From Enoplosus armatus (lineage: Eukaryota > Chordata > Actinopteri > Centrarchiformes > Enoplosidae): a DNA stretch of 64,000 nucleotides. The notes under the pieces are model-generated. The model saw only the letters and a program-made list of their open reading frames with translations, ran no database searches and had not been told where the DNA came from. Of this stretch, positions 12,601 through 25,400 are shown piece after piece; positions within the stretch are counted from its first letter, which is position 1, and the number at the start of each line of letters is the position of its first letter. The position numbers and the translations under genes are program-made. The stretch lies in contig NC_092200.1 of the NCBI RefSeq assembly GCF_043641665.1, positions 14,779,694 through 14,843,693 of the forward strand. Direction: 5' to 3'.

Positions 12601-13138
12601 AAAAGGTGAGACAACATGATACATCATGTCCAGAGGTGACACACACCTGCTGAAAGATCAGGTACTGCAATGCTCCTCTATTGAAGTATGGTCATGCAAA
12701 GGTGTGCGTTTTTCATTAACAAAACAGGGTGCAATCGCTCACAGATTAATCAAAGAGGAGATGACGCACGCCAAGGTTACCTGCCCCGTCACTGTCAGCC
12801 AACATAACAAGCACTCCTCTGCCAGCAGCCCTCACTTTACCCACACGTGCATGTTCTTCTGTGAACACTTGTTGTATTAACTATATGGCAGTCACAGCTG
12901 CACCCAGCTGTCTCTTGTCTCCTGCTCATGAAACAATTTTCTTTCAGTAAAACTAATCCTACATCCAGAAAGAGTCATTTACATAATGCAAATGAAAGCA
13001 TGGATGGAGGGCAATCTGCTAGATCTACCTGGCTGTGAAAGATGTGCTTCTGTTGTTGTTTGAAATGGCATACAGCATTTTTATACATGCATCCTGTGTT
13101 TGCGTCCTTTGGGTGCCACAATTTTTCTCAGGTTTCTC
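9601..13138. other. Unique non-coding DNA with minor simple features
   Basis: No gene was recognised. Minor features are a 12-bp palindrome TTTCCATGGAAA at 10216-10227 and a run of ten G at 11139-11148. Minus-strand open frames near 11,956-12,293 were inspected, but their translations match no family I know and they lack paired splice sites. Confidence 0.4.
11249..11286. repeat. Exact 19-bp tandem duplication
   Basis: CACTTTACTTGTTTATTTT occurs twice head to tail (11249-11267 and 11268-11286) without a mismatch, which points to a recent slippage or repair event. No function is inferred. Confidence 0.9.
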
Positions 13139-13305
13139 AACTGGAAACTGTGAATTACTCCTAGGTGTGAGTGTGAATGCGAATGTTTATGTTAGACCGG
13201 TGATGGACTGCTGACCTATCCAGGGTGTTTCCCTTCTTTCCACGCAGTGCATGCTGGGATAGGCTGACCGTGAAAGGAATAAGTGTGTGTTAAAAATAGA
13301 TGGAT
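13139..13305 (+). repeat. tRNA-derived-SINE-like repeat, 3' half
   Basis: The order AATTACTCCTAGGTGTGAGT, GACCGGTGATGGACTGCTGA, CCTATCCAGGGTGTTTCCC, CTGGGATAGGCTGACC and a terminal AATAGATGGAT matches the 3' half of the same teleost family as 9487-9600, here on the plus strand. The copy is diverged. It is followed within 70 bp by an oppositely oriented fragment. Confidence 0.75.
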
Positions 13306-13370
13306 TTACTGGAAATGCTGTGTGGACAACAAGCATCCAGACAGAGTCTGGCCATCTACTGCACTGTCCA

Positions 13371-13435
13371 GTCCACCTGCCTGGCATGTCTTTGGACTGT
13401 GTGAGTAAACATACAGAACATACAAACTCCACACG
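13371..13435 (-). repeat. tRNA-derived-SINE-like repeat, body fragment in inverse orientation
   Basis: GGCATGTCTTTGGACTGTGT, then GAACATACAAACTCCACAC, are signature blocks of the same family in the orientation opposite to 13139-13305. The pair is either two independent insertions or one copy rearranged by inversion. Confidence 0.7.
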
Positions 13436-16239
13436 TCTGTCAATGAAACTTTATAGTTATATTCTGATGTGATGTATTTGTAGTCTACACAAAATCATAT
13501 ACCTTCTTAAACTAAAAAGCTGCGTTAGAGTTTGATATAACTATATCAACTGGTGTTACTGTATATACCATGTACAGTCACACACACAACTCATTCTTTT
13601 AAGTCTAACTCTGGCTACAATCCAGCATACTGTAAATTCTGCTGTAGTCAGTGACTGTCTATAGGAGCAGATCTTTAGGCTGTGAGCATGCGAAGAATGA
13701 GGTTGGGAAGGATCCATAGTTTCCATTAAGAGTAATTTCTTGTCTGATCATTTGCTGAGTAAACATGCAATCCTTCCAAGTAGCCCATTATGAACAAAGA
13801 CAATGCCAAACTATGTAAAATCAATTCATCAAAATAGGTGAGTGTAAAGCAAGTTTGCTGGCAACAAAGATGCAAAGTACAGCTTTTATTATTAAAACTG
13901 CTTAGCAATATTCCTAGTAATACTGTTCAGTTTTGTTTTAGTGGACTACTGTAAAATATTCACAGTGAAGGAGGAACATGTTACTTTAATCTGGCTACAT
14001 CGAGTTCATCAAGTTAATTCTCACGCATACTAAAAACAGGCATCTGAAAAACTGTAAAATGCATAGCTTCATCACACTACATCCCCTAAGAGCATTCACA
14101 GAAAAAAGTTCCAAAATTAAGAGTTGTAATGCATTAGTGTTTTAATGTCTTTGCAGTAAAAATTCTATTGATGGTTGTTTGGTCTTTGAGTTTACTGTGT
14201 TCATTAGTAATTAACAATAGTTGAATATTCTACATTACCACAAAGTCAAAGTGGCTGCCAGAGTTATGTGTTAAAACATGCATAGAACATCCCAGTTTCA
14301 GGCAGCTGCAGCTCTAGAGTCGATAGAGATCCGGAGGTTAGCCCAGAAATCTTTGAATGAGTCTGGGGCCACGCTTCAATCGATAAATATTGTGCTTAAA
14401 AATGCTTTAAAATTATCTAATATTATTGTTATTATTTTCAAACTCACCTTTCCACTAAATTTGCCTACATGGAGCCTAGCCTAGCAAACAGACCACACGG
14501 GGGAGGCACTCTGTTTTCCGTTCTGTCGGGGCTTCACTCCGACCATTCTGTCTAAAACACATTGGTTCCTACACATCTATGAGGGTTTAGTACAAATGCC
14601 ACTTGTGATGAACAGTAAAAGACTCAGGGCCTATGGGCTTACAGGGCTTAAGTTTCTATGTTTAGGTACTTAAATTGCAGAATTTGTAGAATGGATACAT
14701 GCCCTCCTGTTCAGCAACATACAGAGACACTGAGTGAACCATGATGGTCCACAAATATAGCCTTGAGGCACACAAGGCATAATCATTCAGACTCAAACTA
14801 TAAGTGAAATGTTCTTCAAATTAAAAGAACTGGTGGTGGATTTGAGTGTGTGATGCTTCAACCATAACAGCAGTATTTTTTTGGTTTCCTTTCATGTTGT
14901 TCTTACCCTTCCCTGCACCTCTCAGCTGGAACCCCGTGCACAAAGTTTTGATGGTGTTTTGATTATGCTGGTGGTAGATGGTCTCAGGAGCTGCATTACG
15001 AGTCTCCTGTAACTGCTGAGTTCTGATTGGTACGAGCACTGTGTGTATACCTCCTTTGCCTTCTTCCACTTGTACAGTATACTTGTCTGCTTGTTGGAAA
15101 TGGCATGTATGATAGCTGAGGTCACTGTGAGTTTTCCACTGCTCCGTCCACAGATCTCTCAAGCTCTCCTTTTTCCAGCTTTTTTGGTCCTTGGTATGAT
15201 GAGATATCAGTTCTTTATGTATCAGGACTATGCAAGCACCAACTTCTAATGTTATGACTCTTCAGTTAACCATGTGAGTCCTTTATTGTTGCAAAATAAA
15301 GTCCCTGTGAGGAACTCCAGTTGAGACATATTTCACAGGAGCATTAATGATCATAAACCAGCTATGATTAGCAGAAATGTGTTGAGAAATCTAATTGGTT
15401 CTCATGTGCTTCATGAATACAATAAGATATGAGCAAAGGTTAGATTTGATGGTTGGTTGGTTTCTATTGCCACTTATATTTTTATCGTGATACCTGTCTG
15501 CAGTCTGCAGGTGTCCAGGGGGATCTAAGTGAGATCTAAGATTGACCTATTTTTACGAAAGTCAAAAACTGTGTGGAACAGCACAGATCACTCAAGCAGT
15601 TTTTGGATATGCTGATGATGGGAAGTGGCTGCCTAAAATAATGTCCACAATTACACAATGGTCAGAAGAGGCTAAGAGAACTAAGTTTAAACAGGATTGT
15701 GCTAAATTATTTTTGTTGCATTGTACATAATTATCAAATTCTCATAACTTAGTTTATAATCCCACAATGTAAACACTGATTATTTTGATGTCAATTCCAA
15801 AGGTTTTCGCAGCCAATTACTCAGTAACTCTGTGTATCAAAAGGTGTGAGTGCACATGCATGAGTACACAAATACGTGCACATGTTAATTGAACTCACAA
15901 CACTGTCACCTTCTGCAACGATACCCTGACTACAATGACAACATAGCAGGGCATGAGTTATTTACATAAAATAAAATAAACTGTCAATTGACTCAAAAAG
16001 AGTTATGCAACAAACTGTAGAATTCTTTAAAACAGATTTTCCTTCTTACAACACAGCTGAATGATAAAGCTGTGGTTGGTTTCTACCATTAATGTCATAG
16101 CTGATTGGTTGCCAGCTATTTGGCCTAATGGCTGCATGACATGGTTTATACCCCTTAATTATAGTTAGAATATTGCCTGCCTCTGCTGTTCTGGAGAAAG
16201 CCAGGGGTGTGGACGAGCGCCGTCAGCTTTTTCTGCCCC
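13436..16239. other. Non-coding DNA, nothing recognised
   Basis: AT-rich sequence. Minus-strand frames around 14,821-15,162 (113 codons or fewer) give low-information translations without a domain. No repeat was identified with confidence, although 14,470-14,640 has the slightly GC-richer look of an old repeat. Confidence 0.4.
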
Positions 16240-16470
16240 AAGTCTCCGAATCGCAGCTTCATTGGTTGTTAAGTGTAACATATGGAATGCCTCTCCCCAT
16301 CCATGCACTTCTCCCAGCAGAATAATCAAGCTATTCTCAGAAGCTCAAGAGTGTGCCTGCCCATCATAGTAAATTGTGCAGCCTGTTCATTGTCTCTGAT
16401 AAAAATAGGCAGGGCTGTCAGTGGGTTGTTAGTACAGACAGCAGCACGGGTGCTTATGATAATGTGACAC
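16240..16470. promoter_or_regulatory. Candidate conserved non-coding element
   Basis: The block has mixed composition with ATTGGTTGTTAAG, GAATAATCAAGC, CTGATAAAAATAG and GCTTATGATAATG cores. No repeat signature, no CpG enrichment and no open frame with a domain were seen. The enhancer-like reading rests on texture only. Confidence 0.3.
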
Positions 16471-19400
16471 AAAGTCAAACGATAATTTGATGGTCTGTTA
16501 CACAGTCAGTATTAGAGCTCATTCTTAATTACAAGTATATCATGTTCTTGTACTAGATCTTTCTGATTACAAGCACTGCATAACATACTTGTGATTAGTA
16601 AATAAAGTTGTTGTGCTTGTTTAATCATTCTGAAAGTTCCAGTGAGACAATAAAAGCCAGATGAATTGGCTGCATTTCTATTTTATAGACATAATATTGC
16701 AGTTGAACCTTGGCGGAGACAAGGGGGAAAGTAAGATGTGACATTCCCAGCGCACCTGCAAAATGCAGACAGAGGCCTTGTACGTATTCAAGGTTGATTC
16801 CCCTCCTTGGGGACCATTAGTAACAACCTTTCAGAGGTACTGATTGGAAGGAGAGGCGCTCTGCATATCAACAGGAAGTAGCATTCCCAGAGGTTTGTAG
16901 TCTGGTCGCAAAAGGTGTAAAGAGGAGCTGACGAAGGGAGGTGGCGTGAAATGAATGAGAGGAGGCGTAAAAAGGGAAAAAGGAAAAAAAGATGGGGTGC
17001 AGCAACAGAGGAGTGGTAATTAAGATGCATTTAAGCTAAAACAAGTTAAACAAGGGGATGGTGGAGGGTAGTTTTGAAGGAGGAGGCATAAGGCAGGAAG
17101 GCGGGAACCATTTTAAACAGACAGGATCAAACTAGGGCAGGACGATAAACCAAATTTATAAAATGACCAACCTGTGAATCTCTTTACTAACTTTATTCTC
17201 ATTACAGTTTCCAATAAAAAAAGATTAAAAAAAAAAATCTATAAGTCCAGAATCTTTACGTGGCCACACTTTAAACAAGTATGTAAGGGTTGTGTTTTAA
17301 TAATGAGGTACATAGTCGGGCAAAAGTTTACATTACAGTACGTTTGTGTCAAATGTATTCCACGTGTAATGTTGAAAAGGTTAAAAGGTTTATATATTTG
17401 CAGCTGTTCTGCATTTAGACATTTTCTTCCTCGGATATATCCGTATGCATAATTTTAATGAAGTGACTCTGATATTTCTTTATATCGCTCCACCAACGGT
17501 AGCTGTTTGATCACTGTGCTTCCTTCCTCTCTCCACTGATTTAATGCAGCACCTCAGACACAACTCTGTGCCATGTTTTTTTAAAGTTCAGATAACACGC
17601 TATTAGATGTCGTAAGATATGCTCGGCTAAAGCTTTCTACGGCATTGAAACGAGGAGGAGCAAAGAGCTGCCACACAGCCTTTAGTTCAGCATTCAAAAA
17701 ATGAAAAAAAAGAATATAGAGATGTAACCTAATGAAGACATCCACAGCCAGGGACCGGCACTGCTGCGCTGTGTCACAGCGAAAGGGTGAAATATCACCT
17801 CAGCAGGAGAAAAGTGAATCAAACAACACACACAGCAAACCTAAAGAAGAGAGAGTTTGGAGTGTATTGGTTCATCTATCAACACCTTCTCTCTCTTCAA
17901 GGCAGAGCAGGCAGGAAAACCATCAGTCACATTTTCTCCATCTTTGTCATCCTGTGCCGGCAGAATGACTTTACTTCAAATGTCTAGGGAGGAATCTGTG
18001 GAAAGAGCTGGATTTTGGGGTCAATCTTAGAAAATGGCTGGACAGGCTGTCTTGGAGGTTTTACTTCAAGAAAGCGGTCCCTCTGTCCCCCTGCTGTGTG
18101 ATGTTACATTCTGAGAAGTGAGGTAACTGTAACAGCCGGCACAAAGAGAACGTCAACATATTGATGGTGCAGTGGCTCGCTAGAAGGCATTGATACCAGG
18201 AGTGTGAAGACGGCTATGTGAAAAGAGCCTTCTATAAAAGTGCCATGAGTCATTGAGGTTATCTCATTGCTTTCTGTCTGTGTAAACACTTCTGTCTGTC
18301 TGTGGCAGAGTGCAGGGAGTGCAGAGGTAAACACGGTACAGCCAACTCCTTTATGGTGTATATAGAGAACCAACTTAATTCCAGTTGACCTGTATCCTGT
18401 CTCCCATAGGAGTATAGACTTCTGCATTTACCCTCTCTATGTAAACAGTGGTGTAATGCATGCAGTAAAACTTATGATGGACTACAGCTTTTACGCCATC
18501 CCTCTGAAATTTGCCAAGCTACATCAAATTATCCAAACACTGAATATTTTCCAAACAGTCAATACTAGATTTGCTGGCAAACAAAGCACAATAGACCCAT
18601 AAGCCAAACAAAAAAAACTTGGAGAGGAAAATAACAAGTATAAGTTTGAGATAGGGGAAAGACTAATGTTCTGATTGTAAAGCAGATCCTCCATCTGAGT
18701 GTCATCCAAAATTTTGCAAAACGTTCTTGCAACAGACAACTGGTTCCAATCTTAGGTATTTAATCACAACATTTAGAGAGCTTATTACTGTGAAATATAC
18801 TACTGTAAAGTGAGTGACTAGGGTCCTCTGTTCTTTTGGCCTATGACAGTTAAATAAAGATACAATAACATTAATAAAATACTAATAACATTAATTCAAG
18901 GTCCACAGTTTTTCTTTTTCCTAGAACCACTTCTCATCAGCGAATCTATGACAAGTTGTCACAGATCAGAGACAGTATCCTGTCCTCAAACTCCATCCGC
19001 TGGTGTTAACTTATGGAGAAAACTTGGTTGGTTGAAAGCTCCAGAAAAAGCTAGTAGTGAAACTGCTCATGCTCATACAATAAACTAAGGCATAAGCAAG
19101 GGGTCACAAGGTAGATCTCAGGGGTTGTTAGATGATTAGCAAAGGAAAGCAAAAAACATTTCTGCGACAGAATTTTTTTCAGACTTTTCTTGAATCTTTG
19201 CATTTGTCTTGTGAATAACTGGATACTTTCATCTCCTCTGTCCTCTAAAAACACAATAAAATCAATCTCCCTGGCACCTCCCACATACTCTAGGAGTGTT
19301 ACATTTGTTCAGGCGAGAACAAAATAGAGCACAAATTACATTAATTAACATAATCAATAAACAATGTAGGGCTAAAGGGCTCCCTCACAGTTTTATTATT

Positions 19401-19789
19401 GATATTACTTTAACTTCTTTTTGTGAGTATACTGTTTAGCATTCAAACAACTTCAAACATGTCTTGTTGAGGCGTTGGAAACATCTGACACAGAACATGC
19501 AGCAGGAAAGCCAGCAGCCACCAAGCATGGAGCGGCAAATATATCTACAGTCAATGTTCCAATCAAATACATGGTGCATATGAGTGTCATGCTACTGTAT
19601 ACTATGTATATTTGTTGGTACTCAGCCTAGTCTAGTGCAGTTTTAATATATCTTATATAAGTCAATCTGTGTGATCACTAGACAACTAATCCTTATTATC
19701 CACTGCTTATGTTATGTGGATGAAACCTTGAAGCAGCTAAGGTCGCAAATCCTCCACAAGCACCAAGTTAAAAAGACACCCACTGCTCT
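16471..19789. other. Unique non-coding DNA, nothing recognised
   Basis: AT-rich sequence with short A runs near 17,217-17,237. Open frames stay at 107 codons or fewer without a recognisable domain. No RNA gene or repeat family was recognised. Confidence 0.45.
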
Positions 19790-20010
19790 CCCTCAACCCC
19801 ACTGGACAATGCAAGGGGGGCGGCTGACAGCACAGAATTAATTGACATGCCTCCGAGAGGTTGTTCTCTAATAACATATTGATCCACCAGGCCTGATATG
19901 CAAAGCATCTGCCAGCGAGTGTCGCTGGCGAGGTGAGACAAATGCCCTCGGAATACCTTCAACCAAGCTGTGTTGATTAAAGGAGGTATTAGAGCCCATG
20001 ATCACATAGA
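19790..20010. promoter_or_regulatory. Candidate conserved non-coding element with an exact hairpin
   Basis: This block is GC-balanced relative to its AT-rich flanks. It holds AGAATTAATTGACATG (19836), CTAATAACATATTGATCCAC, a TATGCAAAG octamer-like site and an exact inverted repeat GCCAGCGA/TCGCTGGC (19911-19918 and 19922-19929, 3-nt loop). No repeat family was recognised. The tight mix of homeodomain, POU-like and palindromic sites is why it is listed, and conservation is untested. Confidence 0.35.
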
Positions 20011-20566
20011 ACCAGCGAGTCAGGTGTTCCACATCGAACCACGTCAGAACCTGTCCTCATTAGCAGATAACATATTCCACAAGTACTAAAAGCTGTGACA
20101 GATTCACAGTGAACCTTCATAAATTACAAGAATTCAGTGAAAGGTTCGAGATTCCAGTTTTTTTGTTGTGACATTACACCGAGTCTTAACTGGATAAAAA
20201 GTTAGCTTTGCTGCAAAAAATGTCACAAAAATCTTACATGTTTTTCAAATCCTAAAGCTGTGGTAGTCAAGGTTTTAATACTTAAACACAGACATCATAC
20301 CAGCTTTAATCACAAGGTAAAAAAAATACATCGCTGTTACTATACCAGTACCACTGCACTGTGGATGTTATCATGTGCGACAGATATGTTTTAGCCACTT
20401 TTTGTGTTGGACTGAAGATTGGGTCAGCTTTCAGTGTGTGCTCTTTGTTGACAAAAAGGTACAGAAAGTAAACAGAATTGTTCTTTAAATGGGGCTCTTC
20501 TGACATTGATGTTACATTAAAAGTACATCCTTACAATTTAGATACATTTGCAGAACTAAAATATAT

Positions 20567-20571
<5 letters not shown>
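20011..20571. other. Non-coding DNA, nothing recognised
   Basis: AT-rich unique-looking sequence. At 20,103-20,114 there is a 12-base match to the start of miR-128, but no foldback around it (see rejected items). Confidence 0.45.
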
Positions 20572-20611
<40 letters not shown>

Positions 20612-20632
20612 GTAATATAATATAATATAAAA
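20572..20632. repeat. (TA)n microsatellite with adjoining (TATAA)n tract
   Basis: A near-perfect alternating TA run of about 38 bp (20572-20609) passes into short TATAA-type units up to about 20632. Such tracts are length-polymorphic and can extrude cruciforms. No gene function is implied. Confidence 0.95.
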
Positions 20633-21660
20633 CTACATTTGTTGGGTTTTCCTGTGCTTGTTGTCTTCTTTGTGCTGTAGCCCAATATTCCTTTAGACAA
20701 GATGGGCCAAAAAAAGAAAAGCTGAGATACTGTAAGTGGTCCATGAAAAAAGTATTGACAGGGACATTCCTTATAGAGCAAGGTCCTCCGAAAAGGTCAG
20801 ACAAGACACTCTACTTTCAATGAGACCAAGGTCGCGGTGGGTGTGGGCTCACTTAGGCGGAGAGATTGTTTTAGTAAACTCGACTGCTTTGGATTGCTCG
20901 GCTTTACACTGTCTAACTGCAACCATGTGCAAATAAGCGAGCACATGACAGTAAACAAGGTGATTCAGCATAGATTTAATTTTATACATGCAGGAAAAAT
21001 GGTGTCAACTAATTCATGTGGTTTGTATGCTGTTGAATGGTAATACGAGCTGTTGAAGTATAAAGAGTGCTTTACATGCTTCAGTCTCCCCAAGCAGAGA
21101 GAACAGGTGCTTCACAGACTAGCACAGTCATGTGGAGAGTACTGGGACGTCTGTAAGAAAAGTCTCTGAAGAAGATGCCTGGTGCGTCAACATGTTACAC
21201 TACATTAGCCTACGTTTAGTGGCCTAAAATCTACATGACTGTCCTGCTTTCCGGAGCAGCTGTTTTCTATGCTTGGAGAGACGGAAGCATGTTGTCTACA
21301 GCTGTCTGAGTATGATTTGTAGTTGGGGTACAGCGATATCACTGTAGATGGAGAGAATTATCATTCCATTCTATCTTTCAGTGAATAAAATAACACTTTT
21401 AGACACATTAATACACTAATTTGCTGAGGACTTCCTCATGACCTCAACTGAGTCGCAGCCCCCATGCAGTGATAAATACAGCTCAGCAAAATAAATAAAT
21501 TGAGGAAAAGTGCATGGCCAAAAGCGACAGAGAGATACCATTGGGAAAACATACTTTTTTGTATGATTTAGACATCTGATATTACCTTTTATGAATTCAT
21601 ATCAAAGCAAAACATTTCTTGCTCATGGTGGGAATCACTGGGTCTCTGTAAGTAATACTT

Positions 21661-21755
21661 TAAAGAGTACAGACCTGCTCAATCTGAAAAGTGCCCCGAG
21701 AGTGCCTTGAACTTCTGTTCTGATTTGGCATTATATAAATAAAAATTGAATTTCA
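21661..21755 (+). repeat. L2-type LINE 3' tail
   Basis: GAGAGTGCCTTGAACTTCTG (21699) followed by TGATTTGGCATTATATAAAT and AAAAATTGAATTTC reproduces the classical 3' terminus of L2-clade LINEs and their SINE partners in fish, whose intact form ends in a gcgctatataaataaa-ttgaattg type tail. Only the 3' end remains, as is usual after 5' truncation during target-primed reverse transcription. Confidence 0.8.
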
Positions 21756-24700
21756 GCTACATAAACGTAGGAAAACAAAGGTTGGCACAACAGTTGTATT
21801 GTGTATGCCTATATAAAAGAATAAGTTTACTCATGGTCAAAGTAGAGCCTCAACACTGAAAAAGTCACTCTAATGTGGAGGTCTCAGTGCTTTACTTATG
21901 CTTTTCAATTGATAGTGCGTGTGTGTTGCCTCTAACTACTGGTCCCAGGCATGATTTGACACTGTAAAACCACTGGTTTATAGATATAGATAAATAGCAG
22001 ATTTACAGAACAGCATAACACAAGCTCTACTACTTTACTACATTCAGTGTTAGTTGTGATACAAAAGCAGTTTCAAAGAAAACTAAATTTCCACTATTGA
22101 TACACACGTCTCTTATGTGTCTTTGCATTTGGTTCACTCTGCGACCTGTGATACAGAAATACAAAAGGAACCAGTTGACCAGCGACAGTCACTCTGTTAA
22201 TGGCATTATTCCTTTACTATATTACTATACTAAATGTTAAGAGTTTAGAAAAGGGTATACAGTTTGCTAATTTGCTTATGACATATCAAGCATGACACTA
22301 AGAATGCCAAATCAATACTGACTTTTACCAAACAAAATGACAACATAATATATCTACACAATTGTGTATAGAAATTGAACAGTAGCTAAAACCCAGGATA
22401 ACAAGCAGTAAAAACATGCATGAACTGAAGAAAAATTGTAAAATGTAACTTTCTCAACTTTCTCACAGAACATCCCTGCCTTCCCCAAGGAATATTAGGA
22501 TGGAAAATAATTATCACAAATCAATGCAACTTATTTGCTTGTAACTTGGCAAGTGTTTAGTGCTTTTATATGACCAACAAAGCACTTGATGCACCACGGA
22601 TGGACGGCCCAGCACAAAATGAAAAAAACACAATTTTATCTAGTCAATAGTTTTCGCAGATGTATCCATCTTCTTGTAAAGTTGAATGGAAGCGATTTGT
22701 CCATCAAGCTTTTGCTAACTACACCAAATTACCCATAATTCAAATGGTCATGTTTCAAGTTCTTGGTTTCCATGGCTATGATGACAAGGAAGCGCAAGCA
22801 GCCAATCTGCTGTTCCTGGCTGGGATACAAAGCCCACTAATTAAAAGTCTGTCCAGTCTGTAGTCCTCCCTTTGCAGACGACTCTTATTGGATAGGAGAG
22901 CTCACAGCCCTCTGTTTTGCATTTTGATGTCTTCATCATTGTAATTGCTGGTTAAGTCGCCCTGCATTATTGATGAGCCCATACGGTAAAAACAAACCGA
23001 ACAATATGCATGCTAAACAAATGCCCTCCAGTGCACAATGTTCACACAGGCCTTCGCAGTCTAATCATTTTCACTTGTAGCATCTCAGAGTCAGGCACAC
23101 AAGCAGTTGCCTTTGGGTGTTTCATAGTTTCTGACTGGAAAATGCCTGAAGGAGGGTACAGGGAGGCAATTATACACTGTGTCTACAACTGTATGTTTCT
23201 GCTCCCTTTTGTGGCACATCCAAAATGGCACATTCTGTACATAATGCCTTTATCTATGATGTGAAAATATCTGAATACATTACATCTGCGTCCTCAACTA
23301 TCTCTTGCAGTAAGTCTTAAAGCCCAAAGTTATTGCCCGAAATAACAGACTCACTCGAATGTTGCAAGAACATCGTGGCAAGTGTCTCGAAAAGCAAAGT
23401 TTCTGTGGAATAATTTACTTATTTCTGTCTCATTACTCACAGCCACCATGACTCGCCAGAGACTAGGCACACTGATACCAATAGCAGGTTTACCACAGGT
23501 GCGTGATTGAAATTAGAAAACCATGGTGAGCGTCAGCAGCATTGCAATTAGTCAGCGTCCTGCAGAAAAAAAATTCTTGTGCTTGAGTGCACACATGAAC
23601 AGATATGTCAGGACTACACCAGCCTAGTTATGCCTGACCTACAGCTATTTTTTTCTTTTTTTTTTATAAATCAATCACATTTCATCTAAAAAGGTTTAAT
23701 GTACCCAAAACTGGTCCTGCCGCTGAATAGGGTAGCAGGTGGGTCATCCAGCCTTAATGAGATGCTAACCCTAAAGTAATTCCATTAGTCTGCGGTTCAG
23801 AGGAGAGTTTCAGTATCTGTGTTGGTCTAAATGCTGTAACAGAGGCCGTCTCACCCTGACAAGAATAATATTCTGGGGGGACACACACTTCACACATTAT
23901 GTAAACAAACACTGATGTGGACCACAACTACATGAGCGTGCAGCAGACTGACACTATTTGTGTTAGCGTTGCAATGGATTTGAGACCCCGATGTAAGTTA
24001 CTTGTCACGCATCATATTGGGCTCTGTCTGCCAAGTCAAATTTTATTAGTCATAAAAAAGTGACAGCACAGCTCAGCAAACTGCATGAGAAACTCTTATT
24101 TATGCGGAACAGTGGATTAGAGCTGATTGATAATTGTTTATGCCCTTGGCAGTGGTGAATATGTGTATTTCAGGAAAATTCACCAAAGCCAGGGCTACAA
24201 AGAGAAGGAGGAGTGCTAGCTAGCGTGCAGAAGTGGGTGGTAAGTTTAGATGCAGCCTGTTTGGTAAACACACTGTGCTACCTCCTCCCATTCTCTGCTC
24301 TGCAGAGAGATCAAGCATCGGCTGAAGTGTGATAGCACTGACACACAAAAGTCTCAGTTATATGAAATACAACGAGAGAGAATATTGATGGCTACCAATG
24401 AACAGTAGCACAAAGCAGGCAAACGTTTCGGGGGTTTTTATTATGGGAGAAACTATGAATATTTTGACTTAAACGAATTTCTCATTTGCTATTTTTCATG
24501 TCTTTGAAGTAAAGCAACACGCTAAAAGCTACGATATCTGATGATATTTACTTTTTTCTCAATTAACATACTGGCCTAATTTCAGAGTTGGGTCAGGTTT
24601 GTGAAACGGCAGATAAGGCTGTTTGCAGTTTACTACTCATTTACTCATTTTAAAAAAAAGCTTATTAGAAGAACTGACATCAAAGAATGTTTTGGATGTT

Positions 24701-25290
24701 TCATAAAGCACTGAATTAGCTTTGTGAAAGGTGATTCATATTTGAATGCATTTATCATTTGGGTTTATATAAAGTTATTCTTGTGTACCTCCTGCGTTTG
24801 CTCACAGCTAACAAGGGATAGAATGTGTCAGTTACAAAGTGAGTTCACAGGAGCTGTGCAAGGTCATGTACATATCATCCGATGCACTCATTCCTATCAT
24901 TCCTGGATTATATCATCAGTATTAAATCATTTCAACATTAGTGTAGCCACTCCATAGCTAGGGCCAATGGTAAAGTATGTACTCACTATGATAACTAATT
25001 ATTTTCCTATTCCTGTTGATCATCTACAGTAGAGAATACAGATGCTGGGGCAAACTGGGAAAAAAACTGGGGACTGTACAGAAAATCAGAAAGTCAGTGA
25101 TTTTACTGTATTTGCTTTGTTGTACCACAGTTACTGATGTCAAGGATTTTTGTTTCCATTACCTTATCAATTCATTTCCATGTCTTTCTATGGCTGCTCA
25201 TGCTGAATACATGTCTTGTTATTGTTAACATACACCACGTATTTACAAGAATTGTGGATTTACTGACATCTGCTGGAGTTTAATAAAGAT
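21756..25290. other. Unique non-coding DNA with two weak regulatory-looking patches
   Basis: No gene or repeat family was recognised. Two patches look constrained but are too weak for separate calls: about 22,900-22,985 (TCATCATTGTAATTGCTGG and CCTGCATTATTGATGAGCCC) and about 24,060-24,170 (GAGCTGATTGATAATTGTTT). The open frame at 22,660-22,863 has no recognisable domain. Confidence 0.35.
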
Positions 25291-25299
25291 GCTTGCCCC

Positions 25300-25400
25300 C
25301 AAGGGGCATGTTCAAAAGCTAAGCCCCTGTAGGAGGGTCCAGGGACACCCTAACACAGAGCAAAATGTTCTGAAATTCAGGACCTAATTTATCATCACTT
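25300..25400. repeat. Probable fragment of a teleost dispersed repeat
   Basis: AAGCCCCTGTAGGAGGGTCC, then AGGGACACCCTAAC and GTTCTGAAATTCAGGACC, resemble a family with a GGGGGTCCGGGGGCATGC-type core followed by an aaattttgaaattc-like block. The match is short and diverged. Confidence 0.45.

Noticed and set aside
20103..20114. Match to the first 12 bases of miR-128 (TCACAGTGAACC)
   Set aside because: The remainder of the mature sequence does not match and no complementary arm lies within hairpin distance.
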